Part shown: piece by piece, positions 34,255-43,244 of the stretch
How the letters are laid out: the number at the start of each line of letters is the position of its first letter
Numbering within the stretch: position 1 is the stretch's first letter
NCBI GenBank assembly: GCA_023663635.1
Contig: JAMPHD010000013.1
Coordinates: 1 to 64,000 of the forward strand
Source of the DNA: Acetatifactor muris
Lineage (GTDB): Bacteria > Bacillota > Clostridia > Lachnospirales > Lachnospiraceae
Direction: 5' to 3'
DNA length: 64,000 nt
The notes under the pieces: generated by a model
Database searches by the model: none
Told to the model about the DNA's origin: nothing
Seen by the model: the letters and a program-made list of their open reading frames with translations, nothing else
Program-made: the position numbers and the translations under genes

Positions 34255-36345
34255 TTATTGTTGTGCTACATCTTTCATCGAGAAACTGATCCGTCCCATC
34301 TTGTCCTTGCCCAGGCAGACCACGGTCACCACATCGCCCAGAGTCAGCACATCCTCCACGCGGTTGATCCGCTCTCTGGCAATCTTGGAGATATGAACCA
34401 TGCCCTCCTTGCCGGGCGCGAACTCGATAAATGCGCCGAACTCTTTGATGCTGACCACCTTGCCCTTGAAGATCTGACCCGCCTCAAATTCGGTGGTGAT
34501 GATCTGAACCATCTCCACGGCTTTGTCCATCATCTCCTTGTCGGTGCCGCAGATGGATACCATGCCGTCGTCGGTGATGTCGATCTTCACGCCGGTGCGG
34601 GCAATGATCTCATTGATGGTCTTGCCTCTCTGACCCACCACATCGCCAATCTTCTCGGGATCGATCTGAATGGAGATGATCTTGGGCGCGTAGGGGCCAA
34701 CCTCGGGTCTGGGAGCCGCAATGGCAGGTTTCATGCAATTATCCATGATGAAGAGTCTGGCCTCGCGGCAGCGGGCGATGGCGCCCTCCACGATGGGTCT
34801 GGTCAGACCGTGGATCTTAATATCCATCTGAATGGCGGTGATGCCCTCGGTGGTGCCGGTCACCTTGAAGTCCATATCGCCGAAAAAATCTTCCAATCCC
34901 TGAATATCCGTCAACAACACAAAATCATCATCCGTGTCCCCGGTCACCAGACCGCAGGAGATACCTGCCACCATCTTCTTGATGGGCACGCCTGCCGCCA
35001 TCAGGGACATGCAGGACGCGCAGGTAGACGCCATGGATGTGGAGCCGTTGGACTCAAAGGTCTCGGATACGCTGCGGATCGCGTAAGGGAACTCCTCCTC
35101 GGAGGGGAGCACGGGGATCAACGCTCTCTCCGCCAACGCGCCGTGTCCGATCTCACGTCTTCCGGGACCACGGGAGGGCTTGGTCTCACCCACGGAGTAG
35201 GAAGGGAAATTGTAGTGGTGCATATAGCGCTTGCTCACCTCATTCTCATCCAGGCCGTCAATCCTCTGTGCCTCGGAGAGGGGCGCCAATGTACACACAT
35301 TACAGATCTGGGTCTGTCCGCGGGTGAACATGGCGGAACCGTGCACGCGGGGGATGATATCCACCTCTGCGGCCAGAGGGCGGATCTGAGTGATCTCGCG
35401 GCCGTCGGGACGCTTGTGATCCTTCAGGATCATCTTGCGCACGGTCTTCTTCTCATACTGGTACACAGCCTCGTCCAAGATGGCGAGCCACTCCTCGTTC
35501 TCCGCGAACGCCTCCTCCAACTTGGCGGTGATCTGGCGGATATTGTCCTCCCGCACCTGTTTCTCGTCGGTGAAGACTGCCTCCTCCATCTCGGCGGGAG
35601 TCACGATCTTCTTCATCTCCTCGAACATCTCGGCGGGAACCGCGCAACTGGTGTACTCATGCTTGGGCTTGCCCACCTCGGAGACGATCTTGTCGATCAG
35701 GGCAATGATCGTCTGGTTGATCTCATGGGCCTTGTAGATGGCCTCGATCATCTTGGCCTCGGGAACCTCGTTGGCTCCCGCCTCGATCATGATCACTTTC
35801 TCTCTGGTGGAGGCAACGGTCAGATTCAGATCTCCCTCCTTCCACTGTTTCTGGGAAGGGTTCACGATGAGCTCCCCGTCGATGAGTCCCATCTGGGTCA
35901 TGGCGCAGGGGCCGTCAAAGGGAATGTCCGAGATGCAGGTCGCGATGGCGGCGCCGATCATGGCCACGATCTCAGGACGGCACTCGGGATCCACGCTCAT
36001 CACCATATTGTTCAAAGTCACGTCATTTCTGTAATCCTTGGGGAAGAGGGGACGCATGGGTCTGTCAATGACACGGCTGGTGAGAACCGCGTTCTCACTG
36101 GCCTTGCCCTCACGCTTATTGAATCCTCCCGGGATCTTGCCCGCGGCATACATCTTCTCCTCATATTCCACGCTGAGCGGGAAAAAGTCGATACCCTCTC
36201 TGGGTTTGGCGGACGCGGTAGCCGTGCAGAGCACGGTGGTGTCTCCATAATGCATGAACGCGCATCCGTTTGCCTGTTTGCCCACGCGATCCACATCCAC
36301 TACCAGCTTGCGTCCGCCGAGCTCCATTTCATAACTTCGGTACAT
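34255..36345 (-). CDS. pnp: Polyribonucleotide nucleotidyltransferase (PNPase)
   Basis: The 696-residue enzyme has two RNase PH domains (FPLSVEYEEKMYAAGKIPGG in part at the start; RGQTQICNVCTLAP and GDMDFKVTGTTEGITA in the second), a KH domain (IGDVVGQRGKTINEI) and an S1 domain (GKVVSIKEFGAFIEFAPGKEG). It degrades RNA 3' to 5' with phosphate and works in the degradosome. The ATG at 36345 has GGAGG five bases upstream. An upstream in-frame extension to 36555 runs through the rpsO-pnp hairpin and is not used. Confidence 0.97.
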   Translation of the reverse strand: MYRSYEMELGGRKLVVDVDRVGKQANGCAFMHYGDTTVLCTATASAKPREGIDFFPLSVEYEEKMYAAGKIPGGFNKREGKASENAVLTSRVIDRPMRPLFPKDYRNDVTLNNMVMSVDPECRPEIVAMIGAAIATCISDIPFDGPCAMTQMGLIDGELIVNPSQKQWKEGDLNLTVASTREKVIMIEAGANEVPEAKMIEAIYKAHEINQTIIALIDKIVSEVGKPKHEYTSCAVPAEMFEEMKKIVTPAEMEEAVFTDEKQVREDNIRQITAKLEEAFAENEEWLAILDEAVYQYEKKTVRKMILKDHKRPDGREITQIRPLAAEVDIIPRVHGSAMFTRGQTQICNVCTLAPLSEAQRIDGLDENEVSKRYMHHYNFPSYSVGETKPSRGPGRREIGHGALAERALIPVLPSEEEFPYAIRSVSETFESNGSTSMASTCASCMSLMAAGVPIKKMVAGISCGLVTGDTDDDFVLLTDIQGLEDFFGDMDFKVTGTTEGITAIQMDIKIHGLTRPIVEGAIARCREARLFIMDNCMKPAIAAPRPEVGPYAPKIISIQIDPEKIGDVVGQRGKTINEIIARTGVKIDITDDGMVSICGTDKEMMDKAVEMVQIITTEFEAGQIFKGKVVSIKEFGAFIEFAPGKEGMVHISKIARERINRVEDVLTLGDVVTVVCLGKDKMGRISFSMKDVAQQ

Positions 36346-36513
36346 AATTTCCTCCATTCCGCCGCCTTCGCGGCACCTGTATTCATGTATTCCAATGTAT
36401 CTTGTCGGAACAGAGAATACCGAAACCACTGAAAAGAGCGTGAAACTCACATTCTTTTCAGTAATCTCGGATGAGATCTCTGTTCCGCAATTACCTGCAC
36501 TAACACTAAAGGA

Positions 36514-36541
36514 AGCGGAGGGCCCGTGGGCCTCCTCCGCT
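36514..36541 (-). terminator. Hairpin between rpsO and pnp
   Basis: A strong GC stem, AGCGGAGG and its partner CCTCCGCT with further GGCCC pairing around ACG, lies just past the rpsO stop and is followed by TCCTTTAG. It is in the position of the known rpsO-pnp attenuator and RNase processing site, so pnp can be partly uncoupled from rpsO. Confidence 0.7.
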
Positions 36542-36554
36542 CCTGCCTGATGCA

Positions 36555-36821
36555 TTATTTTCTTAAGCCCAGTCTCTCAATCAGAGTACGGTATCTGTTG
36601 ATATCTTTCTTCTTCAGATAATCGAGAAGACCACGTCTCTGACCAACCATCTTCAACATACCTCTGCGGGAATGATGATCCTTCGGATTCTCTTTCAGAT
36701 GCTCGGTGAGCTCCTGGATTCTTGCGGTCAGGACTGCCACCTGTACCTCAGGTGAACCGGTATCGCCGGGAGTTCTGGCGTACTCGTTCATGATCGCTGT
36801 TTTCTTTTCTTTGGAAATCAT
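36555..36821 (-). CDS. rpsO: 30S ribosomal protein S15
   Basis: The 88-residue protein is a full-length S15: [44 protein letters not shown] in part, and the end [13 protein letters not shown]. It binds 16S rRNA in the central domain of the small subunit. AGGAGG lies nine bases before the ATG. It is upstream of pnp in the conserved order. Confidence 0.97.
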   Translation of the reverse strand: MISKEKKTAIMNEYARTPGDTGSPEVQVAVLTARIQELTEHLKENPKDHHSRRGMLKMVGQRRGLLDYLKKKDINRYRTLIERLGLRK

Positions 36822-36899
36822 TGTCTCTTCCTCCTTATTCCTGATGACCGCCGGACACTAAGACAGGGTCGGAGTCTCCCACATCTGAGCATCGGCTGA

Positions 36900-36918
36900 C
36901 TACACTACATCAGTGTAG
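36900..36918. promoter_or_regulatory. Inverted repeat between mscS-like gene and rpsO
   Basis: CTACACT, a five-base loop and AGTGTAG form a seven-base stem. There is no T-run on the minus strand, so it is a weak terminator at best. It could be part of the rpsO leader. Confidence 0.35.
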
Positions 36919-36943
36919 CACAAAAATCTTGAGTTGTAAATAG

Positions 36944-38137
36944 TTACTTGTCCTGATTTTCCTTCTGCGCGGATTCCTCAAATTTCTTCAACGTCTTAGC
37001 GGCAAAGTCTTTGCCGCCGATACCGAAAGCGATGGCGAAAGCCACTGCCAATGCCGCGATGATCAGCACGAAAGCGGTGTTGACGATGGAGGACGCGATG
37101 CCCAGCTCATTGAGCACCATGAATCCGCCCACCACATAGATGATGCATTTTACCACTAACGCATAGGTCTTATAACCGCCCTTCAAAAGCGCCTTCTGCA
37201 CGATGGCGTTGCTCACGAAACATGCCACCAAAATCAGCGCAGCCGCCAACACATAAGGCATATAGGCGATGATCGCGCTGCCGATGTCGGTGAGTACCTG
37301 CAGACGCAGAACGCCGAAACTCTCCACGATAAAGAAGATGATCATCACCACATGGATCGTGCGGCCCACCACCTTGGAGAGCACGAAATTCTTGTTCTGA
37401 TTGTCCAAAAGCTTGGAGAGCTTGGCATCCAGTCCGGCGGAGGCGATCAGGTTCTCCACGATATTGCCGGAGAGCTTGGCCACCATGCAGCCGATCACAA
37501 TGATGATCAGGGCCACCAAAATATTGGGAATGAACGCGAAGATGATATCCAACATCCGAATGGCGGGATCAGAGATCGCGCTGATGCTCAACACCTGCAG
37601 AGCGGTGATGATCACGGGGATCAGGATCAGCACATACACGATGTACGCGAGGGTGTTGGACAGCTTGGCGGAGTCGGCCGCCTCAATGCCCGCAATCTCC
37701 TGCAGACGATTGACTTTCAATTTGTTGAATACGGGAACCAACAGCTCACGCACGAGCTTGGCGATAAAGGAACCCACCCAGAGCACGATCACTGCCGCCA
37801 CCACATTGGGCACATAACCCCACATGGAGTTCAGAATGGTCAGGATCGGCGCGGAAATCCCGTTCATGCCCAGACTGGAGAAAATTCCCGGCACAAACAG
37901 CAAAAACACCAACAGATACACCAGTTTGCCCAGAAAATCCACGGCCTTCTGTCCCTCCGCAGCCGAGTCGGACTGCGCGAACAGACTGTTGAGTTTGGTC
38001 TTGGTAAACAATTTTACGACCAGAGATTTCACGATGGTGGCAACCACAAATGCCAACACGAGAATCAGCAGAGCTTTGATCACGGCCCATGTGCCCTGAC
38101 CCAGAACGGAAATGAATTGCGATACTAATACGCTCAT
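36944..38137 (-). CDS. MscS-like mechanosensitive channel family protein with repeated TM segments
   Basis: The 397-residue membrane protein has about ten hydrophobic helices in repeated units: LVYLLVFLLFVPGIFSSLGM, LAYIVYVLILIPVIITALQ and similar. These are the conserved TM-helix repeats of the PF05552 group, related to small-conductance channels. It lacks the large cytoplasmic cage of typical MscS and ends in a short charged tail, so gating activity is inference. GGAGG lies six bases before the ATG at 38137. Confidence 0.75.
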   Translation of the reverse strand: MSVLVSQFISVLGQGTWAVIKALLILVLAFVVATIVKSLVVKLFTKTKLNSLFAQSDSAAEGQKAVDFLGKLVYLLVFLLFVPGIFSSLGMNGISAPILTILNSMWGYVPNVVAAVIVLWVGSFIAKLVRELLVPVFNKLKVNRLQEIAGIEAADSAKLSNTLAYIVYVLILIPVIITALQVLSISAISDPAIRMLDIIFAFIPNILVALIIIVIGCMVAKLSGNIVENLIASAGLDAKLSKLLDNQNKNFVLSKVVGRTIHVVMIIFFIVESFGVLRLQVLTDIGSAIIAYMPYVLAAALILVACFVSNAIVQKALLKGGYKTYALVVKCIIYVVGGFMVLNELGIASSIVNTAFVLIIAALAVAFAIAFGIGGKDFAAKTLKKFEESAQKENQDK

Positions 38138-38166
38138 AACGAACCTCCTTTGTTTTGTTAATTATC

Positions 38167-38195
38167 ATTATAAGGTATATGCCCTGATAAAACAA
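38167..38195 (-). promoter_or_regulatory. Sigma-A-type promoter for the MscS-like gene
   Basis: A perfect TATAAT at 38167-38172 on the minus strand, 17 bases from TTGTTT at 38190-38195. It is about 30 bases before the start codon. Confidence 0.65.
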
Positions 38196-38219
38196 GAAAA
38201 AGTTACCAACGTGTTTTTA

Positions 38220-38248
38220 TCATAAAAAATTTTTTCACGCCCATACTA
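38220..38248 (+). promoter_or_regulatory. SigG-like forespore promoter for the SASP gene
   Basis: CATACTA at 38242-38248 fits the SigG -10 consensus (CATnHTA) fully. TCATA at 38220-38224 matches the -35 (GHATR) at four of five bases, with a 17-base spacer. It faces the divergent spore-protein gene. Confidence 0.6.
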
Positions 38249-38333
38249 ACACCAAGATGAGCGATGATGTATCATTGCCTGTCTTAAATATAGAAGATAA
38301 AACAAGAAAAAACGTATTTGGAGGTGAAAAAGA

Positions 38334-38531
38334 ATGGCAAACAGAAGCAATAGAGTAGAAGTGCCTGAGGCAAAGGCAGCTATGGATCGTTTCAAGACTG
38401 AGGTTGCATCTGAGCTGGGCGTGAACCTGAAGGACGGTTACAACGGTGACCTTACTTCCAAGGAAGCAGGTTCCATCGGCGGTGAGATGGTTCGTCGTAT
38501 GATCAAGAAGCAGGAGGAGAGCATGAAATAA
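38334..38531 (+). CDS. Alpha/beta-type small acid-soluble spore protein
   Basis: The 65-residue protein contains FKTEVASELGVNL with the GPR cleavage site region, then GDLTSKEAGSIGGEMVRRMI, the DNA-binding signature of the family. Such proteins coat and protect DNA in the dormant spore and are made in the forespore under SigG. GGAGG is eight bases before the ATG. It is the clearest sign that the organism forms spores. It stands alone between a divergent channel gene and a terminator. Confidence 0.97.
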   Translation: MANRSNRVEVPEAKAAMDRFKTEVASELGVNLKDGYNGDLTSKEAGSIGGEMVRRMIKKQEESMK

Positions 38532-38584
38532 CAGGCTCCCCGGATCAATAGAGAACGGATTTTGCACAAAACGAATCTCTATTA

Positions 38585-38622
38585 AAAACAGGCAGATCTG
38601 CAAGAGCGGACCTGCCTGTTTT
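38585..38622. terminator. Bidirectional terminator between SASP gene and fdhA-like gene
   Basis: AAAACAGGCAG and CTGCCTGTTTT form an 11-base stem with A-run and T-run on both sides, so it can end both convergent transcripts. Confidence 0.85.
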
Positions 38623-38629
38623 ATTAAAT

Positions 38630-41341
38630 TCAAACGGATTCCTGCGTCTGCTCCATCTTTTCCACTTTGATGGCGCAGACCTTGTACTCCGGGATGCGGG
38701 CGTATTTGTCCAGCGCCGCGTTGGTGAGCACATTGGCGTTGCCGTCGGGGAAGTGGAAAGGCATCCATGTCTCCCCGGGAGACACCTTGTCGCCCACCCT
38801 CGACGTGGACACAATGCTGCCGCGCCTGGAGGAAACCTTTACTTTCTCGCCGTTGGCGATTCCCAGTCTCGCCGCGTCCTCCGTGTTCATCTCGATGAAG
38901 GAATGTCCCTCTCTCTCCATCAGGCCGGGAGTCTTGCCGGTCATGGCTCTGGTGTTGTAGTGGTACAGCACGCGCCCCGTCATCAGGATCAGCGGATATT
39001 CCTCGTCGGGCAGCTCCGCGCCGGGCACATACTCAGCGGGATAGAACCATCCGAGTCCTCTGGAGAATTTGCCCACATGAAGGATCGGCGTGCCGGGATG
39101 ATTCTTGTCCGGGCAGGGCCACTGAATGGATTCGCCCCTGTCGAGTCTTCTGTGGCTGATGCCGCCGAAGATGGGAGTCACGGAGGCGATCTCATCCATG
39201 ATCTCCTCGGATGTCAGATGCGGCTGAGGATAACCCATCCTGTTCATCAGGTCGATAAAGATATCCGTGTCAAGGCGCATCTCGCCCTCAAGCTGCACGG
39301 CCTTGCGCACCCTCTGCACTCTTCTCTCGGTGTTGCTGAAGGTTCCCTCTTTCTCCGCGTAGCTGGTGCCGGGCAGGATCACGTCCGCGTACTGCGCCGT
39401 CTCCGTCATGAACAGATCGGACAGCACCAGAAAGTCCAGACTCTCCAAAGCTTTTTTGATATGATTCTGATCCGCGTCGGTCACCACGGGATCCTCTCCG
39501 AAGATGAAGAGTCCGCGGATCTCCTTGCGGATGGCCGCGCCGAACACGTCCGTGGCATGCACGCCGGGTCTGTTGGAGAGTTTCACTCCCCATGCCCGCT
39601 CAAACTTGGCCACCACCTCAGGATTGGTCACCTTCTGGTAGCCGGGGAAATCTCCGGGCAGCGCGCCCATATCGCAGGCTCCCTGCACATTGTTCTGTCC
39701 GCGGAGAGGATTCACGCCGCAGCCGGACTTGCCGAGCTTACCCACCAACATGGCCATATTGGACATGGACATCACGCCCTCCGTGCCGGTGGAATGCTCC
39801 GTGACACCCAGACAATAGATGATGGGGGCCTTCGCCGCCTTGGCGTACATGAGAGCGGCCTCCCGCAGATGATCCGGATCGATATGGCAGATCTCCGCCA
39901 CTTTCTCCGGCGTATACTCTTTGACGATCTCTTTTAATTCCTCGAAACCTTCCGTTCTGTTGCGGATAAATTCCTCATCGGCGAGGCCTTCATTGATGAT
40001 CACATGCATCATGCCGTTGGCAAAGGCCACATTGGTGCCGGGTTTGATCTTTAAGTGAATGTCCGCCCGCTTGGAGAGCCCGATGTCTCTGGGATCCACC
40101 ACGATCAGTCTGGTGCCTCTGTCCACAGCCTGACGGATCTGCATACCGATGACGGGATGCGCCTCCTCGGGATTGGAACCCACCAACATGATCACGTCCA
40201 CATCGTTGGTGATGTCGCTGATGGGGTTGGTCATGGCGCCGGAGCCCAAAGTCATGGCCAGACCTGCCACCGTGGCGGAATGGCATACGCGGGCGCAGTT
40301 GTCCACATTGTTGGTTCCGAACGCGCAGCGCACCATCTTCTGCAGCATATAGCAGTCCTCGTTGGGAGAACGGGAGCACGCAAATCCCGCCAATGAATCC
40401 GAGCCGTACTGTTTCTTGATCTCATTAAATTTGGACGCGATCAGATCCAACGCCTCATCCCATGTGGCGCGCTCAAATTCACCGGTCTCACGATTTTTGA
40501 TGAGAGGGTATTTGAGCCTCTCGGGGGAATGCACAAAGTTAAAGGAACCGAATCTTCCCTTGACACAGAGGAGATTCTTGTTGGAGGGGCCGTCCGCCGG
40601 CTCCACATCCACGATCTCATTGTCCTTCACCACCAGATAATATTGGCATCCCGTCGCGCAGTGCGGGCAGGTCGTGAGAACCTTCTCCACCTTACCCACC
40701 TGATATTTCTTTCTGTTCTTGGCCACCAGAGCGCCGGTGGGACAGACTCTCGCGCAGTTTCCGCAGGACTCGCAATCCGTCTCCTTCCAGTCCGGGCCGA
40801 AAGGCGCGTCGATCAGCGTTCTCGTGCCGATCTTGCCGTTGTGGAGCACGCCGTTGCCGGCCACCTTGTTACAGGTGCTGACACATCTCTGACAGTTGAT
40901 ACACAGCTCCGGATAGTAGGTCAGGAACGGATTCTCCTTCTTGGCCTCATATCTGGCGGCGCTGCCCTCATAGCAGGACTCGGTGATACCGTACTCATTG
41001 GCCAGATCCTGCAGTCGGCAGTCTCCGGATTTGCCGCAGGAGAAACATCTCACGTCATGGTTGGCAAGCAGCATGTTCAATACCTGTTTGCGGCTGTTTA
41101 TGACTCTCTCCGTATTGGTGTGGACCACCATGCCCTCCGTCACTTTATTGTTGCAGGAAGTGGTCAGGCTGTCCTTGCCCTCCACCTCCACCACACACAT
41201 CTTGCAGGCGCCTACCTCATTCACGTCCTTTAAGTAGCACAGTGTGGGGATCTTAATATCGGCCTCCCGGGCGGCCTCCAGAATGGACAGGCTCTCGTCC
41301 ACGGAAATCTCTTTTCCATCAATCGTCAGTTTGACCATCAT
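38630..41341 (-). CDS. fdhA: Formate dehydrogenase alpha subunit, Cys-type, with NuoG-like N-terminus
   Basis: The 903-residue protein starts with a 2Fe-2S ferredoxin domain (CYLKDVNEVGACKMC), the His-Cys cluster (HDVRCFSCGKSGDC), and two 4Fe-4S motifs (CINCQRCVSTC, CESCGNCARVC). A molybdopterin oxidoreductase core follows with its own cluster (TCPHCATGC). The active-site segment is NCARVCHSATVAG, so the metal ligand is cysteine and not selenocysteine. It oxidises formate or reduces CO2 in the cytoplasm and passes electrons through the Fe-S chain. Its ATG at 41341 overlaps the upstream partner gene's stop by four bases and has GGAGG six bases before it. Confidence 0.92.
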   Translation of the reverse strand: MMVKLTIDGKEISVDESLSILEAAREADIKIPTLCYLKDVNEVGACKMCVVEVEGKDSLTTSCNNKVTEGMVVHTNTERVINSRKQVLNMLLANHDVRCFSCGKSGDCRLQDLANEYGITESCYEGSAARYEAKKENPFLTYYPELCINCQRCVSTCNKVAGNGVLHNGKIGTRTLIDAPFGPDWKETDCESCGNCARVCPTGALVAKNRKKYQVGKVEKVLTTCPHCATGCQYYLVVKDNEIVDVEPADGPSNKNLLCVKGRFGSFNFVHSPERLKYPLIKNRETGEFERATWDEALDLIASKFNEIKKQYGSDSLAGFACSRSPNEDCYMLQKMVRCAFGTNNVDNCARVCHSATVAGLAMTLGSGAMTNPISDITNDVDVIMLVGSNPEEAHPVIGMQIRQAVDRGTRLIVVDPRDIGLSKRADIHLKIKPGTNVAFANGMMHVIINEGLADEEFIRNRTEGFEELKEIVKEYTPEKVAEICHIDPDHLREAALMYAKAAKAPIIYCLGVTEHSTGTEGVMSMSNMAMLVGKLGKSGCGVNPLRGQNNVQGACDMGALPGDFPGYQKVTNPEVVAKFERAWGVKLSNRPGVHATDVFGAAIRKEIRGLFIFGEDPVVTDADQNHIKKALESLDFLVLSDLFMTETAQYADVILPGTSYAEKEGTFSNTERRVQRVRKAVQLEGEMRLDTDIFIDLMNRMGYPQPHLTSEEIMDEIASVTPIFGGISHRRLDRGESIQWPCPDKNHPGTPILHVGKFSRGLGWFYPAEYVPGAELPDEEYPLILMTGRVLYHYNTRAMTGKTPGLMEREGHSFIEMNTEDAARLGIANGEKVKVSSRRGSIVSTSRVGDKVSPGETWMPFHFPDGNANVLTNAALDKYARIPEYKVCAIKVEKMEQTQESV

Positions 41342-43170
41342 ACTCTGCCTCCTTCCACCACGCCACAGCCGAAGTGGTCGCATCTCAAGCACTTGTTGCA
41401 CTCCTGCATCGCCTCGTCATAGGACATGCCGTTCTCAATCGGCTCGAAGTTGTGTTTCCTCTCTCTGGCAGAGCGGTCCGTCAGATGTACGCGGCCGTAA
41501 TGGGTCCTGTCATTCTCCTTGGGCTCGGGAACCTTGATATCGTCCAAATACTTGTGATGATAGCCGAGATACTCGTCAATGTTGAGCGCCGCGATCTTGC
41601 CGGCGCCGATGGCCTTGATCACCGTGGAGGGGCCGAACACACAGTCGCCGCCCGCGAAGATCTTGTCGTAACCCTTCACTCTCGTGGTCGGTTCCGTCTC
41701 AAAGGTCTTTCTTCTGGAATTCACGCTGTATTTCTCGAAGGGAGCCGAGACGATATCCTGTCCGATGGCCAGAAGGACCACCTCGCAGGGCACTTCGATC
41801 TCCTCCTTGTTGGCCTCGGTCACGGAAGGCTTACCCTGTTTGTATACGCTGATGATCTGGGGCTGTGCCACGAAACCGCACACATTCCCCTCCGCGTCCG
41901 CCGTGATCCTTCTCGGCGCGTTTAAGGTGAGCAGCTCCACGCCCTCCTCAATGGCGCCCTGGATCTCCGTGGGCAGCGCGGTCATGTCGATCTGTCTCCT
42001 GCGGTAGATCACCGTCACTTCCTTGGCGTTGCAGCGGATCGCGGAACGGGCGCAGTCCATGGCCACATTGCCGCCGCCTACTACCACCACGCGCTTGCCG
42101 GTGTAATCGGGGATATTGCCCCTGCCGATCTCACCCAACATATCCACCGCGGAGTAGACGCCCTTGCTGTCCACGCCCTCCACGCTGACGGACTTGCCCA
42201 CCTGGGCTCCGATCGCTATGTATACCGCGTTGTATTCTTCCAACAACTGCTCCATGGTGACATCTCTGCCCACGGCCACATTGTATCTCACCTCAATATT
42301 GCCCGTGGAGAGAATGGCGTTGATATCCTCGTCCAAACGGTCCTTGGGAAGACGGTAATTGGGAATGCCGTATCTGAGCATTCCGCCCAGATGATCTCTC
42401 TCCTCGAACACCACCACTTTATGTCCCATCAGAGAGAGGTAATAAGCGGTCGTGAGGCCGGAGGGGCCGCCGCCCACGATGGCGACTCTCTTGCCCGTGG
42501 ACACGTTGCAGTCCGGCACTTTGACCTGATCCGCGGCGATCTGATCCACGGCAAACTTCTTCAGTCCGCGGATATTGACCGGGCTGTCCAACAGGTCGCG
42601 CCGGCATTTCTCCTCACAGGGATGCTCGCAGATAAAGGCGCAGGCCGTGGGGAAGGGATTGTCATGGCGGATCAGATTGATGGCGTCCGCGTATCTGTGC
42701 TCTCCGATCAGGGCGATGTAGCCCGGGATGTCCACGTTGGCGGGACAATGGGAGATACAGGGCACCTTCTGACCGATCTCTTCCTGACATTTGTGCCGGT
42801 TGATATGACTCATGTACTCGTCGTGGAACAAATCCACGCTCTGCAGTACAATGTTGGCGGCCTCATAGCCGATGGCACAGTCCGCGGTGTCCTGGATCAT
42901 CTTGGCCAGGTCCACCATGGCGTTGTAGGTATCCATGTCAGCCTTGCCGTCCAGGATCTTGCGCATCATGTTCTCCACCTGCTCCAAGCCGTCGCGGCAG
43001 GGGACACATTTGCCGCAGGTCTGGCTTCGCGCGCTCTGCAGGAAGGACAACTGCACCGCGATGGGACACACACCCGGAGGGTTCGCCTTGACACGCTTGA
43101 CGAACTTATCCAGGAATTTCATGGTTTTTTCATTCATCTCATTGGTGTGGATCGTATTCTGTGAGTACAT
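41338..43170 (-). CDS. Electron-transfer partner: NuoF-type 4Fe-4S domain fused to GltD-like flavoprotein
   Basis: The 610-residue protein has three parts. Residues 15-95 match the NuoF C-terminal cluster domain (SQTCGKCVPCRDG). Residues 110-200 match the GltD/DPD-type 4Fe-4S domain (ISHCPANVDIPGYI, FICEHPCEEKC). The rest is a two-dinucleotide oxidoreductase (VAIVGGGPSGLTTAYYLS, RVVVVGGGNVAMDCARSA). The C-terminus carries CNKCLRCDHFGC. The FMN/NADH domain of NuoF is absent. It most likely links formate dehydrogenase to NAD(P), possibly NADP as in NfnB/GltD. The first ATG has AAGGAGG eight bases upstream. Confidence 0.85.
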   Translation of the reverse strand: MYSQNTIHTNEMNEKTMKFLDKFVKRVKANPPGVCPIAVQLSFLQSARSQTCGKCVPCRDGLEQVENMMRKILDGKADMDTYNAMVDLAKMIQDTADCAIGYEAANIVLQSVDLFHDEYMSHINRHKCQEEIGQKVPCISHCPANVDIPGYIALIGEHRYADAINLIRHDNPFPTACAFICEHPCEEKCRRDLLDSPVNIRGLKKFAVDQIAADQVKVPDCNVSTGKRVAIVGGGPSGLTTAYYLSLMGHKVVVFEERDHLGGMLRYGIPNYRLPKDRLDEDINAILSTGNIEVRYNVAVGRDVTMEQLLEEYNAVYIAIGAQVGKSVSVEGVDSKGVYSAVDMLGEIGRGNIPDYTGKRVVVVGGGNVAMDCARSAIRCNAKEVTVIYRRRQIDMTALPTEIQGAIEEGVELLTLNAPRRITADAEGNVCGFVAQPQIISVYKQGKPSVTEANKEEIEVPCEVVLLAIGQDIVSAPFEKYSVNSRRKTFETEPTTRVKGYDKIFAGGDCVFGPSTVIKAIGAGKIAALNIDEYLGYHHKYLDDIKVPEPKENDRTHYGRVHLTDRSARERKHNFEPIENGMSYDEAMQECNKCLRCDHFGCGVVEGGRV

Positions 43171-43244
43171 GTAAACCTCCTTCCGGTAAGTAAAATCTTC
43201 TCGTTCACATTATACTATACCGGGTCAAAATATACAAACATATT

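Noticed and set aside
34258-36432. Very long open frame (about 724 codons) on the plus strand
   Set aside because: It lies wholly antisense to pnp and mirrors its codon pattern; His/Leu/Asp-rich text without any domain. It is a shadow of a GC-rich conserved gene.
40240-40300. Selenocysteine at the formate dehydrogenase active site
   Set aside because: The active-site codon is TGC (cysteine, in NCARVCHS) and no in-frame TGA occurs, so no SECIS element is needed.
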